Positions 37,808 through 49,301 are shown, counted from the first letter of the stretch. The stretch: 64,000 nt of DNA from Warburgia ugandensis (GCA_035236585.1 CP141136.1:31270949-31334948); one strand, 5' to 3'. Notes: a model not told the origin generated them from the sequence alone. Made by a program: numbers and translations.

Positions 37808-38144
37808 ATATGATTATGATCAATTGGAAACTAAAGTGCTTTCAAGGATTCAAGAAACCCTAGATTCTGAGTCTAAAGATAGTAGCCTAAGGCTTAGGAA
37901 CAATAACCGTCTGTTTTTCTTTACAAAGATTATTTGGTTTCTAAAAGAACATATTGCTACTTCAGCAGTCAACTTCCTTACACATATAAAAGAAAACAAG
38001 AGCCTAAAACAAGTAGGATGATTTGCTAGAGAGAATCATAAGGAAAAGTGAGTTACCTAGGCCTCAAGAATTTTGCTGAAACAGATGAAGGCGTCTTCGA
38101 GATCACAATTTGAGTTACCCCAAGAATAAACCTCCAACAAATAT
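37808..38144. other. Unassigned intron sequence
   Basis: No recognised element. It leads into the tandem duplication cluster. Confidence 0.3.
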
Positions 38145-38307
38145 GTGCAGGGTTTTTTTAAATTCAGCAAGCACCCAAAAAAGCCTAAACCAATAATCTC
38201 GAAATCAAAAGGAGTCAACAGAAGGGAAAACCCTAACAAGAAAATTGAATCATCAGAATACCCTAGAAATGGTGCAGAATGCCTAGAAAAGAAGGGTCTT
38301 ACTGCTT

Positions 38308-38396
<89 letters not shown>

Positions 38397-38910
38397 ACCT
38401 CCCATCTCCAACTAAAAGCTTCCCCAATACCGCAATGGGTGGATAAAATCAAAAGTGCAGGGTTTTTTTAAATTCAGCAAGCACCCAAAAAAGCCTAAAC
38501 CAATAATCTCGAAATCAAAAAGAGTCAACAGAAGGGAAAACCCTAACAAGAAAATTGAATCATCAGAATACCCTAGAAATGGTGCAGAATGCCTAGAAAA
38601 GAAGGGTCTTACTGCTTGGCTTTGGCGCTCTCTCTCTCTCAAAGGGTGGGTCTTACTGCTTGGCTTTGGCTCTCTCTCTCTCTCTCTGAAAAGTGAATAC
38701 CGGCCTACTTTTTTCAAAATTCCGTATGCCTATGATGCACCTGTGATGAGACATGTATCACTTTTTTTTTGCATGGGGTGGGTCTTACTGCTTGGCTTTG
38801 GCTCTCTCTCTCTCTCTCTGAAAAGTGAATACCGGCCTACTTTTTTCAAAATTCCGTATGCCTATGATGCACCTGCGATGAGACATGTATCACTTTTTTT
38901 TTGCGTGGGG
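38145..38910. repeat. Nested tandem duplications with (CT)n arrays
   Basis: A ~169-bp segment starting GTGCAGGGTTTTTTTAAATT is present at 38145-38313 and again at 38455-38623 with one visible difference near position 38211/38521; spacing is exactly 310 bp. The first copy leads into a (CT)~41 run (38310-38391). A second duplication of about 132 bp (GGGTGGGTCTTACTGCTTGG …, 38644 and 38776) includes short (CT)n runs and ends in ATCACTTTTTTTTTGC. Shared words GGTCTTACTGCTTGGCT before each CT run suggest the duplications arose at the microsatellite. Open frames across it are by-products. Confidence 0.92.
38310..38391. repeat. (CT)~41 microsatellite
   Basis: Uninterrupted CT dinucleotide run inside the duplicated block, 1.6 kb into intron 1 from exon 1. 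Confidence 0.97.
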
Positions 38911-40035
38911 GTGGTAGGGATTGCTATGTTCATAGCCCAACTCAGACTCAAATGTTTTCTTCTTTTTTATTTTCTAATAATTTTTAGATTTCTTATATAT
39001 AGTTAATGGGTTTTTTGAGGAATACATCCGCGGAACTTATAGTTGGATGGATCTAGAGGTAGAAATGAGAGCATTTGGAGATGAAAATTTCAGACTTTTT
39101 ACTTTGTTGAAAACCTCATTTGCAATGGAGGATGGGGGAGAGAGAGAGAGAACGGGTTTCTTCAACATCGTCAAGGACTCACCAGGTTAAAGTTAAAGAA
39201 ATTTTCTACCTATTTTTGCCTTCAAATTCTAGGAACTTCAAAAAGCTTTTGAGCCAGTATCAATTCACTACACACAGAAAAAGAGAGAGAGAATTTGTGT
39301 TTTTTCACATGTTCTTATAGCCAGCAAAGATAACTTTTATTCCAAAAGAGAAACCTTACTTTTTCATCATTTCCAATCATCATTGCCTCATATTATCCCG
39401 ATTAGATTTAGCTAATTACCCGAATACATGAGTAAAACCAAGCTAAATCTCCTGACTTTTTTTTTCCCCTTTAACTATAGATGGAAACAATTGTCCAATT
39501 GTCAGTAATATTAACCCACTAAGACTGCGTTTGAAGCAATTGAAATCATCTGCTTAACTACCTTATTTTGTCTAAGAAAATTTACCAAGAACAAATTAAA
39601 CCACAATGGATAAGCATGATATAAGTAGGAAGTAGTATATGTTACAAGAAACACTAGCAACTCCAAAATGGATAAAACGAAAAACAGAAAGAACAAAGAG
39701 GAAGAAGAACCATAATCAGACTCCCATGGTCAAGATCTAGCTTTTACTATCTACATATATCATTTGCCCTTCCTCACTGAGACTTCTTTTATCAAATGCA
39801 GTACTCGGTAGTTTACAGGAAAGTACGCAGAGAACAAACAATATATGTTCATATAAATGTGATTCTGGGGAAATTTATCCAGACGTAATGATGATCAAGT
39901 AAACAAACACCTTGCAATTCCCTCTAATTCTCGACAAAACAAAATACGAAAAGAACAAAATAACATTAAGGGATGACGCAATTTAGTGTATAAAGCCTGA
40001 CAATAGAACAAGAAACCCTGGGCAGGAGAAAATAC
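38911..40035 (-). other. Intron sequence next to exon 1
   Basis: No recognised element; a short (GA)n lies at 39138-39150. Contains the splice donor side of intron 1. Confidence 0.4.
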
Positions 40036-40433
40036 CTCACACAAGCGTCTTCAAGGGAGGAAAAGGGGCGTTTGATGTCGGGATGGCAGACGCGCCACGC
40101 ATCCTGATGGGCCATTTCCAGCTCCGTATGATGACCTTGACGAGCAGCAATTGCAGCCTTTTGCTGTTGTGGTTGTTGTTGCAGCTGTTGTTGATTCTGA
40201 TGATGATTTTGCTGCTGCTGCTGCTGCTGTTGCTGTTGTTGTTGTTGCTGTTGATGATGTTGGTAATGCTGCTGCTGTTGTTGTTGAAGGTGGATGGATC
40301 GAAGGCCAGGCGTGCGGAGATGGGCATCAATGTTGGAGGGGAAACGAGACATGGCTTGTTGATGTTGTTGATGTTGTTGTTGCTGCTGCTGCTGTCGCTG
40401 CTGCTGCTGCTGTTGTTGGTATTGTTGGAGGAG

Positions 40434-40464
<31 letters not shown>

Positions 40465-40547
40465 TGGTGTTGTAGCAGGAGCTGCTGCTGGTGCTGAGCC
40501 ATGGCGTTTGCATCATCCATTCTCTCTCTCGATCTTAGTTCCTCCAT
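40036..40547 (-). CDS. BRIP: BRIP1/BRIP2-like GLTSCR-domain protein, exon 1 (N-terminal 170 residues)
   Basis: Start codon at 40547 in the context ACAATGGAGG (A at -3, G at +4). Residues 1-16 (MEELRSRERMDDANAM) lead into a Gln/His-rich segment of about 120 residues with long Q runs broken by L, Y, R and H, and one break with SRFPSNIDAHLRTPGLRSI at about 68-86. It ends in HTELEMAHQDAWRVCHPDI and KRPFSSLEDACV, the start of the conserved GLTSCR-type domain. The exon ends GTGAG at 40036, leaving AG for codon 171. Alternative starts at 40520 or 40502 (residues 10 and 16) would change little. The usual Glu after DAC is Val here. The Q tract is coded by mixed CAG/CAA, so it is moderately unstable. 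The gene is likely nuclear. Confidence 0.9.
40155..40500 (-). repeat. CAG/CAA trinucleotide repeat coding the Gln-rich tract
   Basis: Dense CTG/TTG triplets on the plus strand equal CAG/CAA on the minus strand. Several uninterrupted stretches of 6-14 Gln codons are separated by CAT, CTG, TAT and CGG codons. The repeat creates long poly-Leu, poly-Ala/Val and poly-Ser/Asn frames in other readings that are not genes. Confidence 0.95.
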
Positions 40548-40960
40548 TGTATTATAAACAGGCAGTCCGTTGACATATTCTTCATATAGAAAAGATTAAT
40601 AGGTGAGTTAGCCGATTGTAAAAGTGGGACCACCTATTCAATGATCGAAGCCATTTTTGTCGGTTGAGTATGCAACGGACAACTGATAAATGAAAATTAT
40701 GCACCGTAACTACAAGCCTCTAATATGCGATGAATGTAAAGTCTGCTTTTTCTTAGCAATTGCTTCTTTTTTTCTTATTAGGGATGGCAATGGGTCGGGC
40801 CAATTAAAAGGGCCCAACCCTAATGATGCGTAAAGCTCAGGTTTAGAGCCAAAACATTTATGATCCAATTAGGGTTTGGGGTCAAAAGTTCTATGACGCA
40901 AAGAGGGCCAAGGTCAGGCTAGAGTCATTGGTGAAAAAATTAGGGGATCCCAGCAACTTA
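40548..40960 (-). promoter_or_regulatory. Putative promoter region of the BRIP-like gene, with a possible hAT-end relic
   Basis: Upstream on the minus strand there is a TATA-like CTATATGAA at 40589-40581. AAACCCTAA (telo-box) reads on the minus strand at 40876-40868 and TGGGCC (site II/TCP-type) at 40816-40811; both are common in promoters of plant housekeeping genes. However the same stretch starts, on the plus strand, TAGGGATGGCAATGGGTCGG (40780-40799), which resembles the terminus of plant hAT elements, so the motifs may come from a transposon relic. Confidence 0.35.
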
Positions 40961-41142
40961 CACAGTTCATTTCAAATGACATAAATACCTTCATATGAAA
41001 TTTTTTCAAAGTACATATACAAGGGCATTATGACAATTGTCACCATGCAATGACAAGAAATCAATCAAAACTCCAAAAGCTTCATGTGGAGATACATTAT
41101 ATTGTAACTTAGAGAGCAAGATTTTTGCAACTCATTGAGATA

Positions 41143-41376
41143 GGGGACTTTTATCCAAAAGAGACTCAAAATGGCACCGATTAGAAAGAGTGAGGCAATG
41201 CAAGTAGAAAGTTCTAAAAGGACAAGGGGAAGCCCCAAAAGGTGGTGGATAGAAGTGGTGAGAAATGATTTAAAAACTTTGTGATTAAATGAAGCCGTGG
41301 TACTTAATAGAGGGGAATGGAGGAACAAGATTCATGTGCCCGACCCCTAATTGGGATAAGATGATGGGGGACTTTT
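41143..41376 (+). mobile_element. 5'-truncated RTE-type LINE 3' end with 10-bp duplication
   Basis: GGGGACTTTT at 41143-41152 and 41367-41376 flanks about 214 bp of LINE 3' end in plus orientation. It matches the last part of the LINE at 25565-28684, including AATAGAGGGGAATGGAGGAA, and ends in GATAAGATGATG. Confidence 0.85.
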
Positions 41377-41930
41377 GACATCCACCTTATCATGTTTTTC
41401 AAATCTAATTTAACTTCAAGCTCCAAGAGCCCAAGATTTTTGCAACTCAACAAACCTTGATAGAGCTAGATTTTTAAATGACTTGTTCACAATTCTTTTT
41501 GAAATGGAGGGCCCGTAGTTTGAAATTTCCTTTTTAAAACAGTAAAGACATTTAAATAAAATGATCTTGCACCATTCCCGAAACCTCCAGGCACAACCAT
41601 ACATCACTTTGTTTCTTAACCATTAATATTGCTTTTAATATTTTGTCAGATGATGATCATAGCTTGACTAATATTGGCCAATGAAGGACTTAAAAAGAAG
41701 TTAAATATGATGTATTTTAAATTTAACTACAAGCATATTGGACTATTGTAACATAGTACGTGCAGGTATAGGTCGATTCCCCAAGAACTCAATTTTTGGA
41801 TTTATAAATTTTTAATTTAAATCTATGTTAAACTAACTTCATCAGCCAATGAATGATCAAATTACTTAAGTTAATCTGAAAACACTAAAAGGAATAGACT
41901 TAGTCATTTATATAAACTAGTGTAACGACC
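41377..41930. other. Unassigned, includes possible LTR-end fragment
   Basis: An 18-bp phrase CAAGATTTTTGCAACTCA occurs at about 41430 and also before the LINE fragment at about 41118. At 41755-41800 GTACGTGCAGGTATAGGTCG followed by ATTCCCCAAG resembles the end of Tat/Ogre-type LTRs. No gene. Confidence 0.3.
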
Positions 41931-44900
41931 TGGGTTTTTATAATACTTTTTAAATGGAAAAGACAATTATGATGCGAGATTGATCTCTATCCAAAACATT
42001 TTAAAAATCAAATGACAGCAGAAAACATTATTGTTTTAAGACATCATTTTGAAAAACCCCGAGTGTTAATTTTTCTTTTCTTAAAAAGAATTAACGGTGA
42101 AATGAGTACTACATTTCTACCAAAAATCCAGCAAAGTTTCCTCTATTTTTAGAACATTAGACATTTAATGCATGTCATTGAGAGGTATCTAATAAACATA
42201 CATTTAATAATTTTGAGAAATAAAACAAGACTCAATATGGTCTGGCCCCAAGACTTGCCAATCACAATCCAAATCATAAAATTATATAGTTTCAAATTTA
42301 TTACATTTCATTCCCACGCAACTTACTATAATTTCTATGAATCAAAACATATATATTACCTTTTCCTTATCCTGATGAAAACACTGAACTCGTTATCGCT
42401 TTTACTTATCCTACCTGCAATGATCTGTAATAAAGATAGTAGGTTAAGTATTTCCACATACTCAGTAGGAAATCTAACACTACCAAAACCAAAAACATAG
42501 CATAGAGCATACATGCGAGTTTAAGAACAGATTTTTCATATGATAGGAAAACATACAACAACCTTATCTAGGCTGTCTCATGCATTGCATCAACCACACT
42601 CAATTACATATTTACACTTTACATATAGCTAAATTCAACAAAGGAAATCGTCGACTAACTCCGCAACATACTAACTTCAAAATGCTTAAAGTAGTAGTCG
42701 ATCAAATCTCTTGTCAATCATTCTCATTCCTTTTGCAAATATCATACAGATAGGAAAACTTGGCCATATATTAGCCATCTTGGTCACGAGTACTCATCTA
42801 AAGACCACAATCTCAACCTTATGTGGGGTTACCAAACAAAAATCATATGGACTACTATGCTCACGACCAGATCACTAGACCATGTCTCTCTAGTATCTAG
42901 AGAATAGCTACCGCAACCTCCACGGCGACTACAGATACATCTCAAAAGGGTGCTATGACCACCTTCAATGGTTGTTTCTACCACAGCAGTTGAGAAAAAC
43001 GATGTCACTTTGAAAATATTTTCCACCTTTGGTGGTTAAAGGCTGGGAGGCCAACCCTTACAACCTCTTAGCATAACAACCATTAGGCCTATTAGCCCAA
43101 CCAATACCGAATTTAAACAAATATTACAACACAAGCATCATACCACTTTACAATATTCCGCGTATTTCAAATCATGCCATTTAGGAAATCCATCTCAAAT
43201 CATGGAAATACATGCATACATGAAGTTGTCCTTTTCAATTACAAAATAACAATTGAACATGTAAGATATCAATAATAAAACTTTCAATTTTGCTATATGA
43301 ATTATGAAGCCAAGTTTTCAAGCTAGTTACCAGAATACTTTATGTTCAATTGTTTTTAAAATACAAAGAAACATCAATTCATCATGAAATCATGCATGCT
43401 GACATTATATACACGGAAATTCACACATAAATACATTCTAAACTCGAAAATAATACTAATGACGGTTTTCAACTTGAAATTCATCTGAAAACTTAGTAGT
43501 GTCAGATCACCTACCTCTTATGAAGATTGTCCTTTTTCCCAATCCTTCGCGGTCATTCTCAACAACCAAATTGACTACACTTCACTCTACTCGATGCCTA
43601 ATTCCAAGGTTTTTAGAATTAGTCATCATTTCTATACAATTCACACAGACATAACTTAAAATTTCTTCCTTTTCAAGGTTTAAGGGTCTAGGCCAGCTCA
43701 AGATCATGGAACCTTTAGATTTTAGATTCATCATTGATCCTAAGCTATACGTTTGAATCACTTATGAATGGCCTAATTCTAATCCTCCTTTCTACTTACA
43801 TGCTTTTAAATGATGTGATTTGAATCCATTTTCATGGTTAGGTGTCGATGGTGAATTTCTAACAGTTTGAATAATCAAGTCAGCCTTTTTAAAGATGCTC
43901 CTATGGCCGACATTGATTGAAAATGATTGGTTCTCTTTATTTCATATGATCCAACATTATGAGTCCCTTATATTTGATCTCTCTAAGGTTATACAAGTTC
44001 AACCTATGTTCCAATCCATTCTAGATCCTACAATTTTTACAGAATTTACAATTTAAGGTCTAATAGTTGAATTCTTTTAAAATTCAATGATTGTATCTTC
44101 ACCATAGTTGATTTAAGTCTCTGTTCATCCCTTTCCACTAAACATAGACAACATTGACGGCTGGATCTTACTGTCAGTCCCTGTTCACATTCACGGACAA
44201 GATTGACAGCAATTTCCTCAACTGATCAGAGTTGCAAGGGTCAAATCACCATTGTTTGGCTCTGATCAGACGATCATAACCTCAGACAGGGCAATCAACG
44301 ACCTGGCAGTCTCTGTCTACTACACAGGGACAAGATTTGAGGCATGGATCCCCTTTTTGGGTTGATTCCATGCTCAAATCAGCACCGTGAATCTGTTCAG
44401 GGGTCAAATCACTACCGTCCGAGCTACGATCAAACGATTAGAACTTGGGACAGAGTGATCAACAGCCTTAACATCCTCTGCTCTCCAAGCTAGGATGAGA
44501 TTTGCATGGATCGCCTTCCTGGGTTGATCCATGGCTAGGATCATCCCTGTTCGAGTTCTAGATGAAAGGTTGGAGCTCCGACAGGGTGATAAGAACCTCC
44601 AATGGCTGTGTCCCCTAGTTAGGGATGTGGTTTAGGGTTTGATTCAGCCATTAGGGTCGGATCGTCCCTGGCCGAGCTCTAGACACATGATCCGATCTCA
44701 ATGTCACCACTAATCTTGTTCTACCAGTAGGGGCGTGAGTGTGGATTTGATTCCGACCATTAGGGTCGGATTCTTCACCTTACAGTTACAAACCCTAGTT
44801 CTCTAGGTTACACGAAATTTAACTCACAAAAAGAACAGAGAATCGTGGAGAACCTACCTCTATGGTGTCCCCAAAGTCAGAATGTCGCCAGAGAAGAGGG

Positions 44901-45768
44901 TTTTTGCATTTTCCGACTACGCTCCCCACGCACGCGGCGACTCCTTCGATTTCTGGCGTTGATTCTTCTCCGATGGTGATGGAACCAAAGGGATTTTACT
45001 CCCCAACTCCTAAAGAGGAGATTGGACGGTTGGATCTACGATCAGGGTCCCCGTTGTCACCAGCGAACTCTGATTCACCAGTGACGGGAGTTTCCTCTCC
45101 GCCATGAAAAACCTAGATTTCTCGGCCCTGGCAGTCTCCTCTCCTTCTCTCCCTCTTTCCTCCTCACTCTCTCTCTCTCTCTCTCCCCTCCTTCTCGGCG
45201 TTGGGTTTCTCCAGCGTCGTCTTCCTCCCCTTCTTTCTTCTCTTTGCTTTTTTTTTTTCTTCTGTTTGTTTCATGCGGTGAGGTCGGGGACGTCTGTTTC
45301 CGTCCCACTTGGTTGAGGTGGGGGTGCCGTTATCAAACTCGACCCTCCCTTCAATTACTTTAATGATTTTTTTTTTCTTATTATACCTAAAGCAAGCGAT
45401 GATGATGTTTCCACCATCATTACACCACCCTAAATCTATTAAACGGTCACGGTGTCTACTCATGGTGTTTTCTAAACACCTTATAGTCGAGCCCAAGTTC
45501 CTGCAGGTGGGGCTCATTAATGAATTTATAAAAATACCCTTTGAGAGAAAAATCACTATTTAATAGTCCGAACTCGGATTTCAAAGAAATTAGTGTCGTT
45601 AGATTCGTTTTTCCAAGTACAATTCAATTATAGAGGTCTCAATACTCAATTTGATATTTATCGAAGCTTTTACTTATAAAACTCAAATTTTCAAATTCAC
45701 GCATTTCCATTCCATTCAAATTTTTAAAAGAAATACAATAAGAAAGCCTAAAAATTTGGGTTGTTACA
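41931..45768 (-). mobile_element. Solo LTR, Tekay/Del-like family, large copy
   Basis: A 3838-bp unit with termini TGTAACGACC and GGTTGTTACA, flanked by ACTAG (41926-41930) and ACTGG (45769-45773), 4 of 5 matching. The ends are inverted (TGTAACrACC). Shared blocks with 10967-13327 (AAAACTTAGTAGT then ACCTACCTC) and with 56252-58927 (TGGAACCAAAGGGATTTTAC-like phrase at 44980-45000 versus 58312-58335). CT-rich at 45130-45260. No coding capacity. Orientation is inferred from similarity to the plus-strand copies. Confidence 0.75.
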
Positions 45769-45827
45769 ACTGGGATTTTAGAATTCACCACACTAATTTT
45801 ACATACATTCAAAATTAAGCAATTTAG

Positions 45828-45994
45828 ATTTCACCATATGACCTTGAGGTCACGGGTTCAAGGCGTGGAATCAGCCTCTTGCAAAATGCAAGGTAAGGTT
45901 GCCTACTATAGGCCCTTGTGGTTCGCCCCTTCCCTGGACCCCACATAGGCGGGAGCTTTGTGCTCTAGGGCTGCCCTTTCTAAATTTCACCATA
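45828..45994 (+). mobile_element. 5'-truncated Au-type SINE with 11-bp duplication
   Basis: ATTTCACCATA at 45828-45838 and 45984-45994 flanks a body that begins at the box B block (TGACCTTGAGGTCACGGG) and runs to CTAGGGCTGCCCTTT. The whole box A part is missing, yet the duplication is intact, so truncation happened during insertion. Such a copy has no pol III promoter of its own. Confidence 0.88.
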
Positions 45995-46252
45995 CTCATG
46001 TTAATAAAACTTCAATGAATTAGAAACATGTAATATATGATCGTTAAAAGCTCTAATTTTTAGATTTTCTCAATATTAGGATTTCTCCTAATTTAGTATA
46101 TTTTTCAAAGCATAACTTGTCTTTTTTGGCACAAATTATTTGAATTTTTTTATAATAAATTAATTAATCTACCATAATTAGTTCCTAAACTATAGGAGAT
46201 ACCTGATACACCCTATGAAAATAATATTAACTTTGTAAATAAATTTTTCTAA
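45995..46252. other. Unassigned AT-rich spacer
   Basis: No gene or named repeat seen. Confidence 0.4.
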
Positions 46253-48312
46253 TCATCATCATCGTCAAGACCTTATCCCAATTAGGGGTCGGCCACATGA
46301 ATCTTATTCCTCCATTCATCTCTATGAAGTACCATGGCTTCATTTAGTCACAAAGTTTTTAAATCTCTTCTCACCACTTTTATCCACGTTCTTTTGGGCC
46401 TTCCCCTTGCCCTTTTAAAACCTTTTACTTACATTGCCTCACACCTTCTAACCGGTGTCATTTTCGATCTCCTTTGGACATGTCCAAACCATCTAAGTCT
46501 AATCTCTCTCATCTTGTTACCTATTGGTGCTACCCCTAGATTTCCTCTAGCATTTTCATTCCTAATTCTATCCTTTCTTATCTTACCACTCATCTATCTC
46601 AACATTCTCATTTCTGCGACACTAATCCTATGAGCATGATGTTCCTTAACTGCCCAACACTTTGATTCATAGAGCATGGCCGGCCTTATGGCCATCCTAT
46701 AGAATTTTCCTTTTAGTTTGAGCGGGACCCGTCGAGCACACAAAACTCCAGATGCACATCTCCATTTGTTCCAACCCACTTGGATTCTCTAGGTAACCTC
46801 CCTCTCAATCTCTCCACTCTCATGAATCATTGATCCTAAGTATCAAAAGTGGTCTTTTACGGGGACTTCTTAGTTATCAATCTTGACTGGTGTTCCACTC
46901 CTCTCTTTACTAAAATTGAATTCCATATATTCTGTCTTAGTTCTGCTGATTTTAAATCCTTTAGATTATAAAGCTTCTCTCCATAACTCTAGCTTTGTAT
47001 TTACACCCTCCCTTGTCTCCTTAATTATATATCATCTACAAATAGCATGCACCAGGGAATCTCCTCATTCAGATGTTTGTTAAACTCATCCATAACCAAC
47101 ATGAAAAGGTATGGACTCAAAGCTGATCCTTGGTGCAATCCTACAATGACAGGAAAATCACCTGTCCCGCCACTAGCGGTCTTAACATTTGTTACCGTTC
47201 TCTCATACGTATCTTTAATTATGTCTATATACCCCTGCGAAACTCCTTTCTTGCCCTCTATATTAAGTCTCTTGGGACTCTATCATAAGCTTCTCTAAGT
47301 TGATAAAGACCATGTGAGGGTCTTTCCTCCTCTCCCTATATTTCTCTACCAATTGTCTTATTAAGAAAATAGCTTCCATGGTAGACCTCTCAGGCATGAA
47401 ACCAAACTAATTCTCCGATACACTTGTCTCATGTTGAAGCCTCTTCTCAATCACTCTTTCAAAAAGTTTCAAGTGTGGCTCAGAAGTTTGATCCCTCGAT
47501 AATTAGTGCAGCTCTGTATATCTCCTTTATTCTTATAAATTGGTACAATAGAGCTTTTCCTTCACTCATCAAGCATTTTATTTAATTTTATAATCTTATT
47601 AAACAACTTGGTCAACCAAACTACCCAAATATCTCTCATATGCTTCCAAACCTCTATTGGTATACCATCGGGCCTCATGGCCTTTCTTGATTTCATCTTT
47701 TTCAAGACCTCTTTCACTTCAAGAATTCTAATTCTACATTCATGTCTATAATATCCAATGTTATTTAGATTTATAGTATTTTCAATCCCTATATTCTCAG
47801 AGCCATTGCCATTTAACAATTTTTTAAAGTACTTCTCCCACCTTTGTTTAATCTCAGTATCTTTGACTAATACCCTTTGATCATCACTTCTAATACACTT
47901 AACATGATCTAAGTCCTTACCCTTCTGTTATCTTACTTTTGTAAGTTTAAACACATCTTTCTCACCTTCTCTTGTTCCTAGTATATTATATAGCTCATCA
48001 TATACCTTAAGTTTAGCTTCACTTACTATTCTCTTAGCAAGCTTTTTAGCATTCTTATATTGTTCATAGTTTTCATTATTTCTAGTCTTCTAACATGCTT
48101 TAAAATACATCCATTTTTCTTTAATAACTTTTTGCACTGTTTCACTCCACCACCACGTTTCCTTTACTAATTGCCTTTTACCTTTAGATACTCCTAAAAC
48201 ATCTGTTGTCACTTTCTTAATAGACTCAGCAATATTAATCCACATGATATTTACTTATGTTTTATAGTTTCAATTTCCTTCTACCCTCAACTTATTTTTG
48301 AATGAGGTTATT
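46253..48312 (-). mobile_element. RTE-type LINE, 3' part (RT and C-terminal region) of a twin-primed copy
   Basis: The minus strand has EVKEVLKKMKSRKAMRPDGI and PIEVWKHM (47562-47819, RT start), [13 protein letters not shown] with [12 protein letters not shown] (46594-46779), and RWFGHVQ-type sequence near 46470-46500, ending in GACGATGATGATGA at 46253-46266. Frameshifts are present. Its 5' border at 48312 corresponds to about 26672 of the LINE at 25565-28684. Confidence 0.9.
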
Positions 48313-48645
48313 TTCTCCGCTAATGCCAGTCCCAAGCCCGGATGAAAAAGGAGGATGGTCTTGCGTCATATGCCAGCCGGCAAGGGAGAAGTTGAAGATG
48401 ATCTTGTTATTTATTTCCTTCCTGCAAATGAATATGCATTTGTATATTAGTTTGCAAGGACGAAATGAAAATCATCTCCAGCTTCTTAAAATATGGCAAC
48501 CCTTGCATCAAGTGCCAACCAAAGAGGGAGAAGCTGAAGATGATTTCAAAATCATCTCCAACTTCTTAAAACTATGGCAAACCTAACATGACATGAATCG
48601 AAAACTGACATTCTCTCAAGCTAGAGCGTTCCCTATAAGTGACAC

Positions 48646-48806
48646 ACTGCATCGGATCCTGGGTGCAGTGAAAAATGGGCAAGGGTTGCTAGCGCATTCC
48701 CCCAGAACGACGTGCTACATCAGATCCTGCGTGTAGTGAAAAATGGGCAAGAGCTGCTAGATCGTCCCCTGGAAGTGACGCACTGCATTAGAACCCAAGT
48801 GTAATG
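48646..48806 (+). repeat. Tandem hairpin units in the second LINE 5' region
   Basis: CACTGCATC/GGTGCAGTG (48646-48654, 48662-48670), CTACA/TGTAG (48715-48719, 48732-48736) and CATTA/TAATG (48786-48790, 48802-48806), spaced about 70 bp. They match the units at 25707-25870 in place and order. Confidence 0.7.
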
Positions 48807-49301
48807 AAAAGTGGACATGGGTTCATGAAATGAAGATCAAGAAGGGCACTAGTAAATAGAATATCTCCAAAGCATAAGATTCGTATTGCCATATGAAATA
48901 TAGGGACATTGATAAGTAAGAGTTTGGAGTTAGTAGATGCGATGAAACGTAGGAGAGTCAACATCGCTTGTATCCAAGAAACCAAGTGGAAAAGGGCTAA
49001 AGCGAGAGAAATAAATGGGTATAAATTATGGTATGTAGGAAAGGATAATAACAAAAATGGCGTAGGAATAATAATGGATAAGGAATTAAAGAATAAAGTT
49101 GTGGACGTTAAAAGAATTAGTGATAGAATTTTAATAATAAAACTTGTTCTAAGAGAGCAAATTATAAATGTTATAAGTGCATACCCACCACAAGTAGGGT
49201 TACAAGATATAATCAAAAGACAGTTTTGGGAAGATATGGAGTGAGTTATGCAAGAAATTCCTAACACTGAGGAGATATTTATAGGAGGAAACTTAAATTG
49301 C

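Larger units (their letters stand above)
18215..40035 (-). other. Giant intron 1 of the BRIP-like gene (21,821 bp)
   Basis: On the minus strand the intron begins GTATTTTC at 40035 after exon sequence GTGAG and ends TTGCAG at 18215. Joining the exons gives codon AG+G (Arg) and the uninterrupted stretch SLEDACVRLLPYH, close to the conserved SLEDACERLLPYH of the family; total coding length is exactly 1143 bases. The phase-2 intron holds most transposons of this window. No additional coding exon is needed to keep the conserved stretch. Confidence 0.85.

Noticed and set aside
38455..39006. A 183-codon plus-strand open frame
   Set aside because: It is generated by the tandem duplications and CT runs (repeated Ser-Leu and repeated blocks) in the intron; no protein similarity.
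39966..40035. Extension of the exon 1 frame to a stop at 39966
   Set aside because: Sequence past 40036 is intron: a GTATTT donor is present and the conserved LLPYH continues only at 18213.
40083..40573. Long plus-strand frames rich in Leu or Ala/Val and a minus-strand Ser/Asn-rich frame
   Set aside because: They are other-frame readings of the CAG/CAA repeat coding the Gln tract of exon 1.
44862..45563. Short frames near the right end of the 3.8-kb solo LTR
   Set aside because: Located in an LTR, different between related copies, and not similar to any protein I know.
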